Source of the DNA: UBA5734 sp964499985
Lineage (GTDB): Bacteria > Bacillota > Clostridia > Saccharofermentanales > UBA5734
Length of the DNA stretch: 64,000 bases
Direction of reading: 5' to 3'
Assembly: GCA_964499985.1 (NCBI GenBank)
Contig: CAZCMX010000001.1
Coordinates: 42,083-106,082 of the forward strand
Of this stretch, positions 44,814 through 54,325 are shown one piece after another; positions within the stretch are counted from its first letter, which is position 1, and each line of letters starts with the position of its first letter. Below the pieces are notes generated by a model that searched no databases, was not told the DNA's origin, and saw only the letters and a list, made by a program, of their open reading frames with translations. The position numbers and the translations under genes were made by a program.

Positions 44814-45692
44814 TTGGAGATCGTCTATCTTGTTACCGATTCTGACCATGGACTCCGGGCCGTGGATGTCCTGATCGCCAAAACGGGCCTGTCACGCCTG
44901 ATGAGCAAGCGGATCCGGCTGTATGGGGAATTGCTGAAAAATGGCCAGCCCTGGCGCATGATCGATCCAGTTGCAGCCGGGGACCGCCTGGTCGCCCGCA
45001 CGGCTGGCCATACGGATCACCCTGAACCGTTGCGTCAGCCAGCCGGGATCGGCTTTGTCTACCAGGACGACTGGCTGGTGATCCTGAACAAGCCCGCTGG
45101 TCTGGTTGTCCATCCCACCTACCGGCATGAAACGGGCACCTTGACCGACCTGCTGTCCGACCAGCCGCTGCACCCCGTTTCGCGCCTGGACCGGGATACC
45201 TCGGGGCTGGTGATGATCGCCCGCAATGGGCATGCCCATTATGCGGTCATGCAGCATCCGATGACGAAAATTTACCTGGCCCTGGTCCATGGCCGGCTGG
45301 CCGATTCCCAGGGCCTGATTGATGCACCCATCAGCCGGGACCCCGCCAGCATCATCAAAAGGCGGGTCGATCCGGCTGGGGCATTGGCTAAGACCCGGTA
45401 CCGGGTCTTGCATTATTTCCCTGTCGCGGATGTTTCAACCGTTGAATTTGAATTGCTGACCGGCAGGACCCACCAAATCCGGGTGCATAGCCTGGCCATC
45501 GGCCACCCTCTGGTCGGTGACACCTTATATGGCCATACAGGCAGTGAGCAGACGGCTCTGGATATCCAGCTGGGTCGCCAGGCTCTGCATGCCCGAAGTC
45601 TTGGTTTTATCCATCCGCTGTCAAAGCAGCCGCTCCAGGTCCATGCGCCGCTGCCGCCTGAATTGCGCCAGGCTCTGCATGGCCTGACTTGA
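44814..45692 (+). CDS. RluA-family pseudouridine synthase with degenerate S4-like N-terminus
   Basis: A 292-residue enzyme. The first 75 residues (RAVDVLIAKTGLSRLMSKRI, then RMIDPVAAGDRLVA) have the position of an S4 domain. The catalytic part contains LNKPAGLVVHPTYRHETGTL, SRLDRDTSGLVMIARNG (catalytic Asp) and LLTGRTHQIRVHSLAIGHPL. The start codon is TTG with AGGAG nine bases upstream. It is the only plus-strand gene in a long minus-strand region. Its last 86 bases overlap the end of convergent recN. The target RNA is unknown. Confidence 0.88.
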   Translation: MEIVYLVTDSDHGLRAVDVLIAKTGLSRLMSKRIRLYGELLKNGQPWRMIDPVAAGDRLVARTAGHTDHPEPLRQPAGIGFVYQDDWLVILNKPAGLVVHPTYRHETGTLTDLLSDQPLHPVSRLDRDTSGLVMIARNGHAHYAVMQHPMTKIYLALVHGRLADSQGLIDAPISRDPASIIKRRVDPAGALAKTRYRVLHYFPVADVSTVEFELLTGRTHQIRVHSLAIGHPLVGDTLYGHTGSEQTALDIQLGRQALHARSLGFIHPLSKQPLQVHAPLPPELRQALHGLT

Positions 45693-47382
45693 AAGCCCGG
45701 GCAGCGTCGAGCAGATGGACGGCCAAAAGCCTGGCCTTATCGTCGCCACTGCCCCCGGACAGCAGGCGCATCAGCTCCGTGGCCCGTTCCTCTTCAGATA
45801 AGGCCTGCAAAGTCGTGACGGTCTGGTCCTGGCCAAAGGTTTTGCTGATCAGGACATGCTGGTCGGCCATCGCGGCAATCTGGGCCATGTGGGTGATGCA
45901 GAAAACCTGGTGGTGACGTGAAATCTGGTGCAGCTTTTCTGCGACCCGGGAAGCCGTCACACCACTGATTCCGGTATCAATTTCATCAAAAATCAGGACC
46001 GGCGTCTCATCCGCCTGGGCCAGGATGGTCTTGATGGCCAGCAGGACCCGGGAGGCTTCACCACCGGAGGCGATCCGGGCCAAAGGCTTCAAGGGTTCGC
46101 CCGGATTGGCGGAGATCTGGAAAGACACCTTGTCCAGGCCATGGCGCGGGGGCATGCCATCCTGGAATTCGATCATCTCCACTTGAACAGCAAAACGGAC
46201 GCCCCGCATGCCCAGGTCATTTAACTGCCGGGCAATCTGCTCCTCCATGACTCTGGCATGACGGTTGCGGATATCATGGATTTTTTGGGCCTGGGCCTTC
46301 AAGCTTTCGCCGGCTTTTTCCTTCTGGTGCACCAGGCGGCTGAAATTGGCTTCACTGTCCGAGAGTCGTTCCTGCCGCTCCCGGGCCTTGTCCAGGAATT
46401 GGAGCACCTCCGCGAGGTCACCCCCGTATTTCTTTTTCAGCCGGTAAAAAAGGTCCAGGCGGTCATCGATCCGCTGCAGTTCTCCGGGATCCTCATCCTC
46501 TTCATCGACCAGCTCCTGCAATTGCTCGATTGCTGCCTGCAGGGAATCCTGTGCTTCCAGCAGGGCCTCCTGGGCAGATTCAGCCTGCTGGCTGGACCGG
46601 GCGGCAGGCTCGAGCACATGCAGCAGCCGGGCGAGCCGGAGCATCAGGGACTGGTCTTCAAGGCCATTGAGTTCCATCAGCGACTGGGCAGCCGCCTGCA
46701 GGATCTTCTCGCGGTTGGCCAGGCGCTTGTGCCGCTCCAGCAGTTTCGTCTCTTCACCGGGTTGGATCTGGGCGGATTCGATCTCCTGGATCTGGTAGGC
46801 CAGCAAATCGAGTTCCCGCGCCCTTTGGGCAGGATCTTTGCCCAGTTCCAGCATTTGCTCCCGGATTTCCATGAGCCTGGCCACAGTTGCCTGATACTGG
46901 CTGACCGGTCCGGACAATTCCTGCCCGGCAAACCGGTCCAGGAGCCGGCGATGGTTTTGCGGATCGAAAATGCCCTGCTGGTCATTTTGGCCATGGATAT
47001 CGATCAGGGCCGAAAACAGCTGGCGCAGGCTGCCCAGAGGCACCAGCCGGCCATTGACCCGGCAAGCGGACTTGCCTGCCGAACTGATCTCGCGCGAGAG
47101 AATCAGTTCCGGATCTTCACCATCCGCAAGGCCAAACTGCTCCTTCAGGTCTTCCGGAACTCGGTCCAGAACCGATTCAAAAACGGCTTCCACCCTCAGG
47201 CGCGCTGCCTGGCGCCGGACATAGTCTTTGCCGATCCGTTCACCGGACAGGGCACTGATCGCATCGATCAGGATGGATTTGCCAGCTCCTGTTTCACCGG
47301 AAATGACAAAAAGACCTGGGCCCGGCGTTAAAACGGCCTGCTCGATCAGGGCAAAATCGTGAATTTCGACACGACTGAGCAT
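45607..47382 (-). CDS. recN: DNA repair protein RecN
   Basis: An SMC-like ATPase acting early in double-strand-break repair. In 591 residues: N-terminal Walker A VISGETGAGKSILIDAISAL, two coiled-coil arms (about 160-360), and the C-terminal signature and Walker B, ASGGEASRVLLAIKTILAQ and PVLIFDEIDTGISG. The last 35 residues, rich in Ala and Gly, extend past the usual end and are encoded in the overlap with the convergent RluA-family gene. It is last in dxs-nadK-argR-recN. Confidence 0.95.
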   Translation of the reverse strand: MLSRVEIHDFALIEQAVLTPGPGLFVISGETGAGKSILIDAISALSGERIGKDYVRRQAARLRVEAVFESVLDRVPEDLKEQFGLADGEDPELILSREISSAGKSACRVNGRLVPLGSLRQLFSALIDIHGQNDQQGIFDPQNHRRLLDRFAGQELSGPVSQYQATVARLMEIREQMLELGKDPAQRARELDLLAYQIQEIESAQIQPGEETKLLERHKRLANREKILQAAAQSLMELNGLEDQSLMLRLARLLHVLEPAARSSQQAESAQEALLEAQDSLQAAIEQLQELVDEEDEDPGELQRIDDRLDLFYRLKKKYGGDLAEVLQFLDKARERQERLSDSEANFSRLVHQKEKAGESLKAQAQKIHDIRNRHARVMEEQIARQLNDLGMRGVRFAVQVEMIEFQDGMPPRHGLDKVSFQISANPGEPLKPLARIASGGEASRVLLAIKTILAQADETPVLIFDEIDTGISGVTASRVAEKLHQISRHHQVFCITHMAQIAAMADQHVLISKTFGQDQTVTTLQALSEEERATELMRLLSGGSGDDKARLLAVHLLDAARAFKSGHAEPGAIQAAAAHGPGAAALTADG

Positions 47383-47393
47383 GGTTGCCCTCC

Positions 47394-47885
47394 CTACCCT
47401 TCAGTCGGCTGCGCTGAGCCAAATCCAGGTGCGATCAGGCGTGACAGAACCTCGGCCATTTGTTCCGCCTGTTCCGGCGAACGCGTCGCCACAAAAACGG
47501 TATCGTCCCCGGCCAGCGTCCCGACCAGATCGGACAGCCGCATCGAATCGAGGGCTGAAGCACAGGCCTGGGCCATGCCTGGCATGGTCTTGATCACGAT
47601 CAGATTCATGGCCAGTTCCACCGACAGCACAGATTCGGCATAGATTTTCATCAGCCGGCCGGAAATAGATTCGCCGGTGCGCTGCATGGACACGTATTTC
47701 TGGGTTCCCGTACCGGTCATCACCTTGACAATGCCCAGCTCCTTGATGTCACGCGACACCGTCGCCTGGGTGACGTCCATCCCGCTCTGGCGCATCTGCA
47801 GAACGAGCTCGTCTTGTGTCGAAAGGTCTTTGTCCCGGATCAGCTGCAACAGGCGGGCCTGCCGCTCGATTTTATCGACTCTCAT
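47394..47885 (-). CDS. argR: Arginine repressor ArgR
   Basis: A 163-residue regulator of arginine metabolism. The N-terminal winged helix has LQLIRDKDLSTQDELVLQM and TQATVSRDIKELGIVKV. The C-terminal hexamerisation and arginine-binding domain has GTLAGDDTVFVATRSPEQAE, with the DD pair that contacts arginine. No arginine biosynthesis genes are near; in many Bacillota argR sits beside recN as here. Its start overlaps the nadK stop by four bases. Confidence 0.94.
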   Translation of the reverse strand: MRVDKIERQARLLQLIRDKDLSTQDELVLQMRQSGMDVTQATVSRDIKELGIVKVMTGTGTQKYVSMQRTGESISGRLMKIYAESVLSVELAMNLIVIKTMPGMAQACASALDSMRLSDLVGTLAGDDTVFVATRSPEQAEQMAEVLSRLIAPGFGSAQPTEG

Positions 47886-48742
47886 CTCGTCTTCCCCCGC
47901 AAATGGATTTTGCCAGGCAAGTCGGCAAAGAAGTGGTCCGGACTGAGCCGGATCAGGGGTAATGAACGGTCTGCCTTGCGCACAACGACCCGGTCGCCGC
48001 TATTGAGGTTAATCTCGCGGCGGCCATCAATGGCCAGCAAGGCCTGGTAAGGATAGTCCACGATTTCGATCACCACCTCGCTGGTGCAGGAGGTCAGATA
48101 GCTCCGGTTATGCAAGGTATGGGGGCAGACTGGCGTGATCAGCATCAGTTCAAGACCGGGATGGACAATCGGCCCGCCGGCCGACAAGGAATAAGCCGTC
48201 GAACCCGTCGGGGTCGACAGGATCATGCCATCCCCGGGGATCCGTTCGAGGAAAACGCCATCGATGGTCAGGTCGAGCGTCAGGATGCGGGACTTGCCGC
48301 CACGGGAAATCACCGCGTCATTCATCGACAGGCCGGACTCGACCAGATTGCCATTCATATCATGGACACTGACCGACAACATCATCCGGCGGTCCAGTTC
48401 ATAATCTCCGGCCAGCAGGCGGACAACGGCTGCCTCCAGGTTTTCCGGCCGGATCTCCTGCAGGAAACCGACGCTGCCCAAATTGACGCCAATGATCGGG
48501 ATCGCCTGGCAGCCAGGCAAATGGACGGCACTGAGGAAAGTTCCATCGCCGCCCAGGCATAGGATGATGTCGCTGGTTTCATAACTCGAGATGTCAACGC
48601 CGCTGATATCGGAAAATTTCTGGCCGAGGCATTGCTCATCCACGACCGGCGTGCCGCCATGCCTGACGATCATGCCGGCCAGCTCGCGTGACAGCAGGCA
48701 GTCCTTGTCTTTGTCCTGGTTGGTATAGATCCCGATGCGCAT
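47882..48742 (-). CDS. nadK: NAD kinase
   Basis: Phosphorylates NAD to NADP. In 286 residues the family motifs are CLGGDGTFLSAVH (GGDGT), IGVNLGSVGFLQEI and STPTGSTAYSLSAGGPIVHP. Usually tlyA lies between dxs and nadK; here only 125 non-coding bases separate them. Confidence 0.95.
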   Translation of the reverse strand: MRIGIYTNQDKDKDCLLSRELAGMIVRHGGTPVVDEQCLGQKFSDISGVDISSYETSDIILCLGGDGTFLSAVHLPGCQAIPIIGVNLGSVGFLQEIRPENLEAAVVRLLAGDYELDRRMMLSVSVHDMNGNLVESGLSMNDAVISRGGKSRILTLDLTIDGVFLERIPGDGMILSTPTGSTAYSLSAGGPIVHPGLELMLITPVCPHTLHNRSYLTSCTSEVVIEIVDYPYQALLAIDGRREINLNSGDRVVVRKADRSLPLIRLSPDHFFADLPGKIHLRGKTR

Positions 48743-48867
48743 GACGCCTCCCCTGAGTGGTCCAATACGATGCTTGTATCATCATAGCGCATGTCTGAAA
48801 AAAGTTCACCGCAATTCGCACGTCAAAACTCGCCAGAATGCGACAATATTCGTCCCAGGGACCCCAG

Positions 48868-50748
48868 TCAGGCCTTGACGGCCCGATCAACCAGTGCTCG
48901 GGCCTGGCGGGCAATCCCTGCGGCATCGAGCCCCTGTTCGTCCAGCAGCTGGCTGCGCTTGCCTTGGAGCAAGGGCTCATCACGGATCGCTGCCAGCAGG
49001 AACTGGCAATCCGGTATGGCCTGGAGAAGTCCGGGCAGGACCATCTGGCCCAGTGATCCTGCGACAACGGTTTCCTCGACAAAAAGCAGCCGTCCGGTCT
49101 TCTGCACAGATTGAATCAAGCCCGGGTAATCAAAGGGCTTGGCGGTCTGGACCGACAGGACTTCACAATCGAGCCCCTGTTCCTGCAGCAATCTGGCAGC
49201 CGCCAAGGCTTCTGAAAGCAAGGTGCCCACCGCAGCGATCGTGCAATCGGTGCCGGGCCTGACCTGCTGGATGGTGAATCTGCCCGGTTCAAAGGATGCC
49301 TGCACATTCACGGCCGCACCTCTGGGATAGCGGATGGCCGTCGGGTGATTCTGTTCCAGGGCCCGGCCCAGGGCCAGCTCCAGCGCCCGGCCATCTGCCG
49401 GGCAGAGGATCTCGATCGATGGCAAAGTCAAAAGCAGGTTCAAATCATAGATGCCCTGGTGTGTCTCGCCGTCTTCACCCACAATGCCGGCCCGGTCAAT
49501 CCCCAGCACGACAGGCAGGTTTTGCAGGCAGATATCATGCAGCAGCTGATCATAGGCCCGCTGCAGGAAGGTCGAATACAAAGCCAGGACGGGGCGGGCG
49601 CCCCCCGCAGCCAGACCGGCGGCCAGCGTTGTGGCATGCTGTTCGGCAATGCCGACATCATAAAACCGGCCAGGCAGGGCTTCGGCAAAGGCCTTCAGTC
49701 CCGTGCCATTGGCCATGGCCGCAGAAATGGCACAGATCCTGGCGTTTTCCCGGGCCCTGGCCAGCAGCGTTTGACCAAAGACATCTGAATAGGTCAGACA
49801 TTCTGGCTGGCCAACCGGACAGACCCCCAATTCCACTTCGAAGGGTGCCACCCCGTGATAAAGATCCGGTGCACTTTCGGCAAAGGTATAGCCCCGGCCT
49901 TTCTGGGTGACAACATGCAAGACGACCGGGCCGTCGACTTCTTCGATATTGGCCAGGTGGCGCTGCAGCGCCTTGAGATCATGGCCATCGATCGGGCCAT
50001 AATAGCGGAACCCGAGCTGTTCGAAAAATATCCCCGACCGCCGGAGGACCAGGCGGTCCAGCTTTTTGACCTGTTGCAGGAATTGCAGCAGCTTATAACC
50101 AACCAAGGGAATCTTGCTGATCAGGTTTTCCAGGGCCATCTTCAAATGAATGTAGCGTCGTGAGATCCGGAGGTTTTCCAGATGATGTGCCAGACCGCCG
50201 ACATTCTTGCCGATCGACATCTGGTTGTCATTGAGAATCACGACCAGGCGGGCGCCAGACATGCCTGCATCATTGAGCGCTTCAAAAGCCATGCCACCAG
50301 TCAGGGCCCCATCGCCGATCAGGGCAATGACATGTCCTGATTCCCGATTGTTCTCCATGGCCCGGACCATGCCGAGAGCGGCTGAGATCGAGGTGCTGCT
50401 ATGTCCGGTATCAAAAAAATCATATGGGCTTTCCGAGCGTTTGGGAAAACCGGACAAGCCTGATTTCTGGCGCAAGGTGGCAAATTGGCCGGCCCGGCCG
50501 GTCAGGATTTTCCAGGCATAGCTCTGGTGGCCGACATCAAATACGATCTTGTCCGTGCGGAAATCGTAGACAGCCAGCAAGGCGATCGTCAATTCGATCA
50601 CACCCAGATTGGAGGCCAGATGGCCCCCGGTCATTGAAACCTGGTGGATGATCATGGCCCGCAGCTCGGCAGCCAATTGTTTTTGGTCGTTGAGAGACAG
50701 CTGCATGATCTCTTCCGGAGACCGCAGGTTTTCAAGAATACTGGCCAT
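48868..50748 (-). CDS. dxs: 1-deoxy-D-xylulose-5-phosphate synthase
   Basis: A thiamine-diphosphate enzyme starting the MEP pathway to isoprenoids from pyruvate and glyceraldehyde 3-phosphate. In 626 residues: MTGGHLASNLGVIELTIAL and VGHQSYAWKILTGR, the ThDP motif LIGDGALTGGMAFEALNDAG, then the transketolase pyrimidine domain with DVGIAEQHATTLAAGLA and RAGIVGEDGETHQGIYDL. It ends the xseA-xseB-ispA-dxs stretch; ispA precedes it by one base. Confidence 0.96.
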   Translation of the reverse strand: MASILENLRSPEEIMQLSLNDQKQLAAELRAMIIHQVSMTGGHLASNLGVIELTIALLAVYDFRTDKIVFDVGHQSYAWKILTGRAGQFATLRQKSGLSGFPKRSESPYDFFDTGHSSTSISAALGMVRAMENNRESGHVIALIGDGALTGGMAFEALNDAGMSGARLVVILNDNQMSIGKNVGGLAHHLENLRISRRYIHLKMALENLISKIPLVGYKLLQFLQQVKKLDRLVLRRSGIFFEQLGFRYYGPIDGHDLKALQRHLANIEEVDGPVVLHVVTQKGRGYTFAESAPDLYHGVAPFEVELGVCPVGQPECLTYSDVFGQTLLARARENARICAISAAMANGTGLKAFAEALPGRFYDVGIAEQHATTLAAGLAAGGARPVLALYSTFLQRAYDQLLHDICLQNLPVVLGIDRAGIVGEDGETHQGIYDLNLLLTLPSIEILCPADGRALELALGRALEQNHPTAIRYPRGAAVNVQASFEPGRFTIQQVRPGTDCTIAAVGTLLSEALAAARLLQEQGLDCEVLSVQTAKPFDYPGLIQSVQKTGRLLFVEETVVAGSLGQMVLPGLLQAIPDCQFLLAAIRDEPLLQGKRSQLLDEQGLDAAGIARQARALVDRAVKA

Positions 50749-50749
50749 A

Positions 50750-51640
50750 TCAATGATCCCGTTTGAGCAGATAATCGGTCAGTTCGCCGAGGAAGGTGGT
50801 GGCAAAGCCCAGGCCTGAAGCAATCGCCAGGGCCGCCTGGGCTTTGCCCGTTGCCTCCTGCAGCAGGGCTTGGGCCTGGGGAAGGCCAAACAAGCTGACA
50901 TAGGTCGATTTCTGGTCTCTTTGGTCTTTGCCGGTCGATTTGCCCAGCTTGCCGGCCGTTGCCGTCACATCCAGGATATCATCGGCAATCTGGAAGGCCA
51001 GACCCAGGTTTTCTGCGAAGGCCTGGAACGGCTCAGTCCGCTCCGGGTCTAGCCCAGCCAGGGCACAGGCCGCCAGAACCGGTGCCAGGATGAGCTGGCC
51101 AGTTTTCAGGCGATGCAGGCGGACCAGGTCATCCGCCGCAATGGTTTTGCCCTCCGCCCGCAGGTCGAGGGCTTGACCGGCAATCATGCCGGCAGATCCA
51201 GCCGCGCGGGCGATGATTTGCGCCGCTTTCACTTTATTCTCACATCCTGTTGTCATGTCATCCAACATGACTTCGAAGGCGCGATTCAGCAAGGCATCGC
51301 CAGCCAGGACGGCCATGGCTTCACCAAATTGCTTGTGGCATGTCGGCCGGCCGCGGCGCAGGTCATCGTCATCCATGCAGGGCAAATCATCATGGACCAA
51401 CGAATAGGTATGGATCATCTCGAGGGCAGCGGCAAAAGGCAAAGCCGGTTTGACCTCGGATTTCAGGCAATCCATCATGGCCAGGAGCAGAATGGGCCGG
51501 ATCCGCTTGCCGCCAGACAGCAGGCTATAACGGGCAGCCGTCGTCACATCCCCCCCTGATTCGGCAGCGAGCTCGGGTAAGGCCTGGTCCAGATAGGGCT
51601 CGAACAGGCCGAGGTAATCCTGGTATTGCTGCTCAAACAT
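50750..51640 (-). CDS. ispA: Polyprenyl (geranyl/farnesyl) diphosphate synthase
   Basis: A short-chain isoprenyl diphosphate synthase. The first Asp-rich motif is DDLPCMDDDDLRRGRPTCH, the second FQIADDILDVT, with GGKRIRP near the N-terminus. The four residues between the first Asp pairs and the neighbouring MIHTYSLVHDD suggest farnesyl length product, but chain length is not proven. Start at 51640 with GGAGAG upstream (296 residues); it overlaps xseB by eight bases. Confidence 0.93.
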   Translation of the reverse strand: MFEQQYQDYLGLFEPYLDQALPELAAESGGDVTTAARYSLLSGGKRIRPILLLAMMDCLKSEVKPALPFAAALEMIHTYSLVHDDLPCMDDDDLRRGRPTCHKQFGEAMAVLAGDALLNRAFEVMLDDMTTGCENKVKAAQIIARAAGSAGMIAGQALDLRAEGKTIAADDLVRLHRLKTGQLILAPVLAACALAGLDPERTEPFQAFAENLGLAFQIADDILDVTATAGKLGKSTGKDQRDQKSTYVSLFGLPQAQALLQEATGKAQAALAIASGLGFATTFLGELTDYLLKRDH

Positions 51641-51899
51641 CGGTCTCTCCAAAGGGTTTCTCAATCATGGTATTGTCATCGCTGACCAGCAGCTGGCTGA
51701 TCTGGTGCTCAATGGCGGCCAGCTTGCCGGCGCAGGTCTTAGCCAAGTCCATGCCGGTCTGGAACAAGGCGACGGACTCATCGAGGGTGGTGTCACCGCT
51801 CTCGAGGCGGCTGACGATCGTCTCCAGCTGGCTGAAAGCCTGTTCATAGGTCAAATCGGCTGGCGTACCAGCCTCGGGTGTTTTCATCTCCATGCTCAA
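51633..51899 (-). CDS. xseB: Exodeoxyribonuclease VII small subunit
   Basis: An 88-residue protein. The helical core TYEQAFSQLETIVSRLESGD, then TTLDESVALFQTGMDLAKTC, is the XseB signature. The N-terminal 15 residues and the acidic C-terminus are unconserved. Its start overlaps xseA by four bases. Confidence 0.95.
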   Translation of the reverse strand: MSMEMKTPEAGTPADLTYEQAFSQLETIVSRLESGDTTLDESVALFQTGMDLAKTCAGKLAAIEHQISQLLVSDDNTMIEKPFGETDV

Positions 51900-53107
51900 G
51901 AAAATCTCCTTTCACGAATCCGGTTCACTGTGCAGTCGAGGCGGCCATCACTGAGCCAGACATCGACCAGATCTCCAGGCTGGACCAGGGCTGTCGAAAC
52001 CAGGCTCCTGCCCTGGGCGTCCTTGGCCACGGCATAGCCACGAGCCAGAACCTTGAGGGGACTCAAGGCATCGAGCTTGCCTGACAGGACCGCCAGGTTG
52101 CGTTCAGCCCGGCTCAGTTGTCCCTGCTGGGCGGACCGCAAGGCATTCACTAAAAAGGCCAGTTCCTTGCGCTCACTTTCCAGACGCTGCAAAGGCTGGG
52201 CCAGGACAGGCCGGCTGAGCAGAGCATCCAGGCGCTGGCTTTCCAGCTGGCTTTTGCGCAGCAACGACTGCTGCAGGCGGTTTTGCAGGCGCAAGAGCTT
52301 GTCTTCTTCTTCGCTTCTGACTGGCATGGCCAATTCGGCGGCAGCCGATGGGGTCGGGGCGCGTAAATCCGCCACAAAATCACAGATTGTATAATCCGTC
52401 TCATGCCCAACGGCGGAAATCACAGGTATGGCCGAACGATAAACACTGCGGGCGACTATTTCTTCATTGAATGCCCAGAGATCCTCCATGGAACCACCAC
52501 CCCGGCCGACAATCAGGACATCGACCTGGCCGAGCTGATTGAAACGGTCGATGGCTGCCGCTATACTGGCAGCCGCCCCTTCCCCCTGGACCTGGACGGG
52601 AATCAGCTGGAGCCGGAAATTGGGGAACCGCCGTCCCAGGACCTGGATGATGTCCCGGATGACTGCCCCGGACGGGGATGTCACGACCCCGATGGCCCGC
52701 GGCAGGCGCGGAATGGGTTTCTTATGGGCCGGATTGAACAGGCCTTCTGCATCAAGCTGCTTTTTCAGCTGTTCGAAAGCCAGATAAAGATCGCCCAGCC
52801 CATCCGCGTTCATCGCCGACACATAGAGCTGGAACTTACCGTCGCGGTCATAGAGGGAAGCTTTGGCGGTGAGGACGACAGCCGTCCCGTCCATGGGCTT
52901 GAAGCGCAGGCGCATGGCCTGGCCTTTGAACATCACACAGCTGACCTGGGCGGTGGCATCTTTGAGCGTGAAATACAAATGGCCGGAAGCATAGGCTTTC
53001 AGGCCGGAGATTTCGCCTTTGACCTGGATCGATTGGAGTCTGTCATTTTTCTCCAGGTAAGCTGCGACATAGCGATTCAGTTCAGTGACACTAATGGGCT
53101 GGCTCAT
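51896..53107 (-). CDS. xseA: Exodeoxyribonuclease VII large subunit
   Basis: Degrades single-stranded DNA with XseB. In 403 residues: an N-terminal OB fold (ISVTELNRYVAAYLEKNDRL, then VKGEISGLKAYASGHLYFTL), the catalytic domain with IGVVTSPSGAVIRDI and GRGGGSMEDLWAFNEE, and a coiled-coil tail. It overlaps nusB by 17 bases. Confidence 0.96.
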   Translation of the reverse strand: MSQPISVTELNRYVAAYLEKNDRLQSIQVKGEISGLKAYASGHLYFTLKDATAQVSCVMFKGQAMRLRFKPMDGTAVVLTAKASLYDRDGKFQLYVSAMNADGLGDLYLAFEQLKKQLDAEGLFNPAHKKPIPRLPRAIGVVTSPSGAVIRDIIQVLGRRFPNFRLQLIPVQVQGEGAAASIAAAIDRFNQLGQVDVLIVGRGGGSMEDLWAFNEEIVARSVYRSAIPVISAVGHETDYTICDFVADLRAPTPSAAAELAMPVRSEEEDKLLRLQNRLQQSLLRKSQLESQRLDALLSRPVLAQPLQRLESERKELAFLVNALRSAQQGQLSRAERNLAVLSGKLDALSPLKVLARGYAVAKDAQGRSLVSTALVQPGDLVDVWLSDGRLDCTVNRIRERRFS

Positions 53108-53516
53108 GGCCAGGCTCCCCGGTCATCTGGCTGATTTTACCCAGCACCGCATTGATATAGGCTTTGGATTCCTCGCTCGAATATTTCTTGGCCAGCAAGA
53201 CGGCCTCGGAAATTGCAACATTGGCAGGGATATCGGTCCGAAAGGACATCTCATAGACGGCAATCCTCAGGATCGTCAAGTCGATCCTGGGCAAGCGTTC
53301 GATGGTCCATCGCTTCAGAAGCGGCGCAATTTTCTCATCGAGGTCCTTTTTCTGGTCGGAAACCCCTTCGACCAGAGCGAGGAGATAATCCCGGTCATTT
53401 TCGCCCACCTCACGTTCTGTCAGGAAATCTGCCAGCTGGCGGGTGGCATCACCCTTCTGGATTTCCAGCTGGTACAGAAACATGAAAGCTTTTTCGCGTG
53501 ATTCGCGACGACTCAT
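53091..53516 (-). CDS. nusB: Transcription antitermination factor NusB
   Basis: A 141-residue all-helical RNA-binding protein for rRNA antitermination: SRRESREKAFMFLYQLEIQK, WTIERLPRIDLTILRIAVYE and ISEAVLLAKKYSSEESKAY are the conserved segments. It leads into xseA and follows the Asp23 cluster. Confidence 0.95.
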   Translation of the reverse strand: MSRRESREKAFMFLYQLEIQKGDATRQLADFLTEREVGENDRDYLLALVEGVSDQKKDLDEKIAPLLKRWTIERLPRIDLTILRIAVYEMSFRTDIPANVAISEAVLLAKKYSSEESKAYINAVLGKISQMTGEPGHEPAH

Positions 53517-53530
53517 GGCGTACGTTCCTT

Positions 53531-53767
53531 CTACCGGTATTTGCCCGGTGGCAATATTTTGTCCAGCAGATTCCGAAACTCATCCGGATTGGAAAAGAAA
53601 CGGCTGCCGAGATAGTATCCAGTCGCAGTCAGGAGCAGGATGAAAATGGTTTTCCAAAAGCCGAAAATCACCAGGGACAAAGCCAGGGACAGGCCGGTGG
53701 CGGCACCGACCAGAGCCGGATTTTTGTCCTTGAGGACGGACTGGAGGTTCTGCCAGACACTTTTCAT
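53531..53767 (-). CDS. DUF2273 small membrane protein
   Basis: A 78-residue protein with two closely spaced membrane segments (ALVGAATGLSLALSLVIFGF and IFILLLTATGYYLGSRF). It belongs to the DUF2273 type found between amaP and asp23/gls24 in Gram-positive bacteria. It probably helps anchor or assemble the Asp23 complex at the membrane. It lies six bases after amaP. Confidence 0.82.
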   Translation of the reverse strand: MKSVWQNLQSVLKDKNPALVGAATGLSLALSLVIFGFWKTIFILLLTATGYYLGSRFFSNPDEFRNLLDKILPPGKYR

Positions 53768-53773
53768 GACTGG

Positions 53774-54325
53774 TCAGCGCTCGACTCGGGCAGCCACAGG
53801 CTCGACGCGGGATACTTTGACCAGGACCTGGCCCACTGAGATTCCCGTATACCGTTCGATATCTTTCTTGATACGTTCCTGGACCTTGGCCATCATGACG
53901 GGGACTTCGACATCAGAATAAAGGACCGCTGTCAGGTGGATGACAATCTTGTCCCCTTTGAAGGGGGCGACCCGGGCCTTGGCGGTCTTGATCCCGCATT
54001 GTGCGGTTTTGGCAGAGTTGAGGGCGATGCTTTCAATGGCATCCACCCCGATATCGATTTCACCAATTTCGTTGGACCGGATGCGAGTCCGGCGCAGACG
54101 GCCGCTCATGATGGCGTAGACCAGTGATGTCAGTGAGACGACGATGACCAGGATCGCCAGCAAGAGACCGGCCAGGCGTGTCGAGGTCTGTTCCGTCAGG
54201 CGAGTCAGGACCAGGATCATGGCGCCCAGAACATCTGAGCTCAAGAGCATCATCAGGAAAATGAACGTGAAAACCGTCAGGATAAAGGAAAACAAGATCA
54301 GGGCTGTTCGGACCAGTGGATTCAT
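53774..54325 (-). CDS. amaP: AmaP-like Asp23 membrane anchor
   Basis: A 183-residue protein with two N-terminal membrane helices (residues about 8-30 and 50-73), joined by a short loop. The cytoplasmic domain has an Asp23-like fold (GVDAIESIALNSAKTAQCGI, then VQERIKKDIERYTGISVGQV). In Staphylococcus, AmaP tethers Asp23 to the membrane. Its stop-start spacing and a four-base overlap with asp23 suggest co-transcription. Confidence 0.85.
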   Translation of the reverse strand: MNPLVRTALILFSFILTVFTFIFLMMLLSSDVLGAMILVLTRLTEQTSTRLAGLLLAILVIVVSLTSLVYAIMSGRLRRTRIRSNEIGEIDIGVDAIESIALNSAKTAQCGIKTAKARVAPFKGDKIVIHLTAVLYSDVEVPVMMAKVQERIKKDIERYTGISVGQVLVKVSRVEPVAARVER

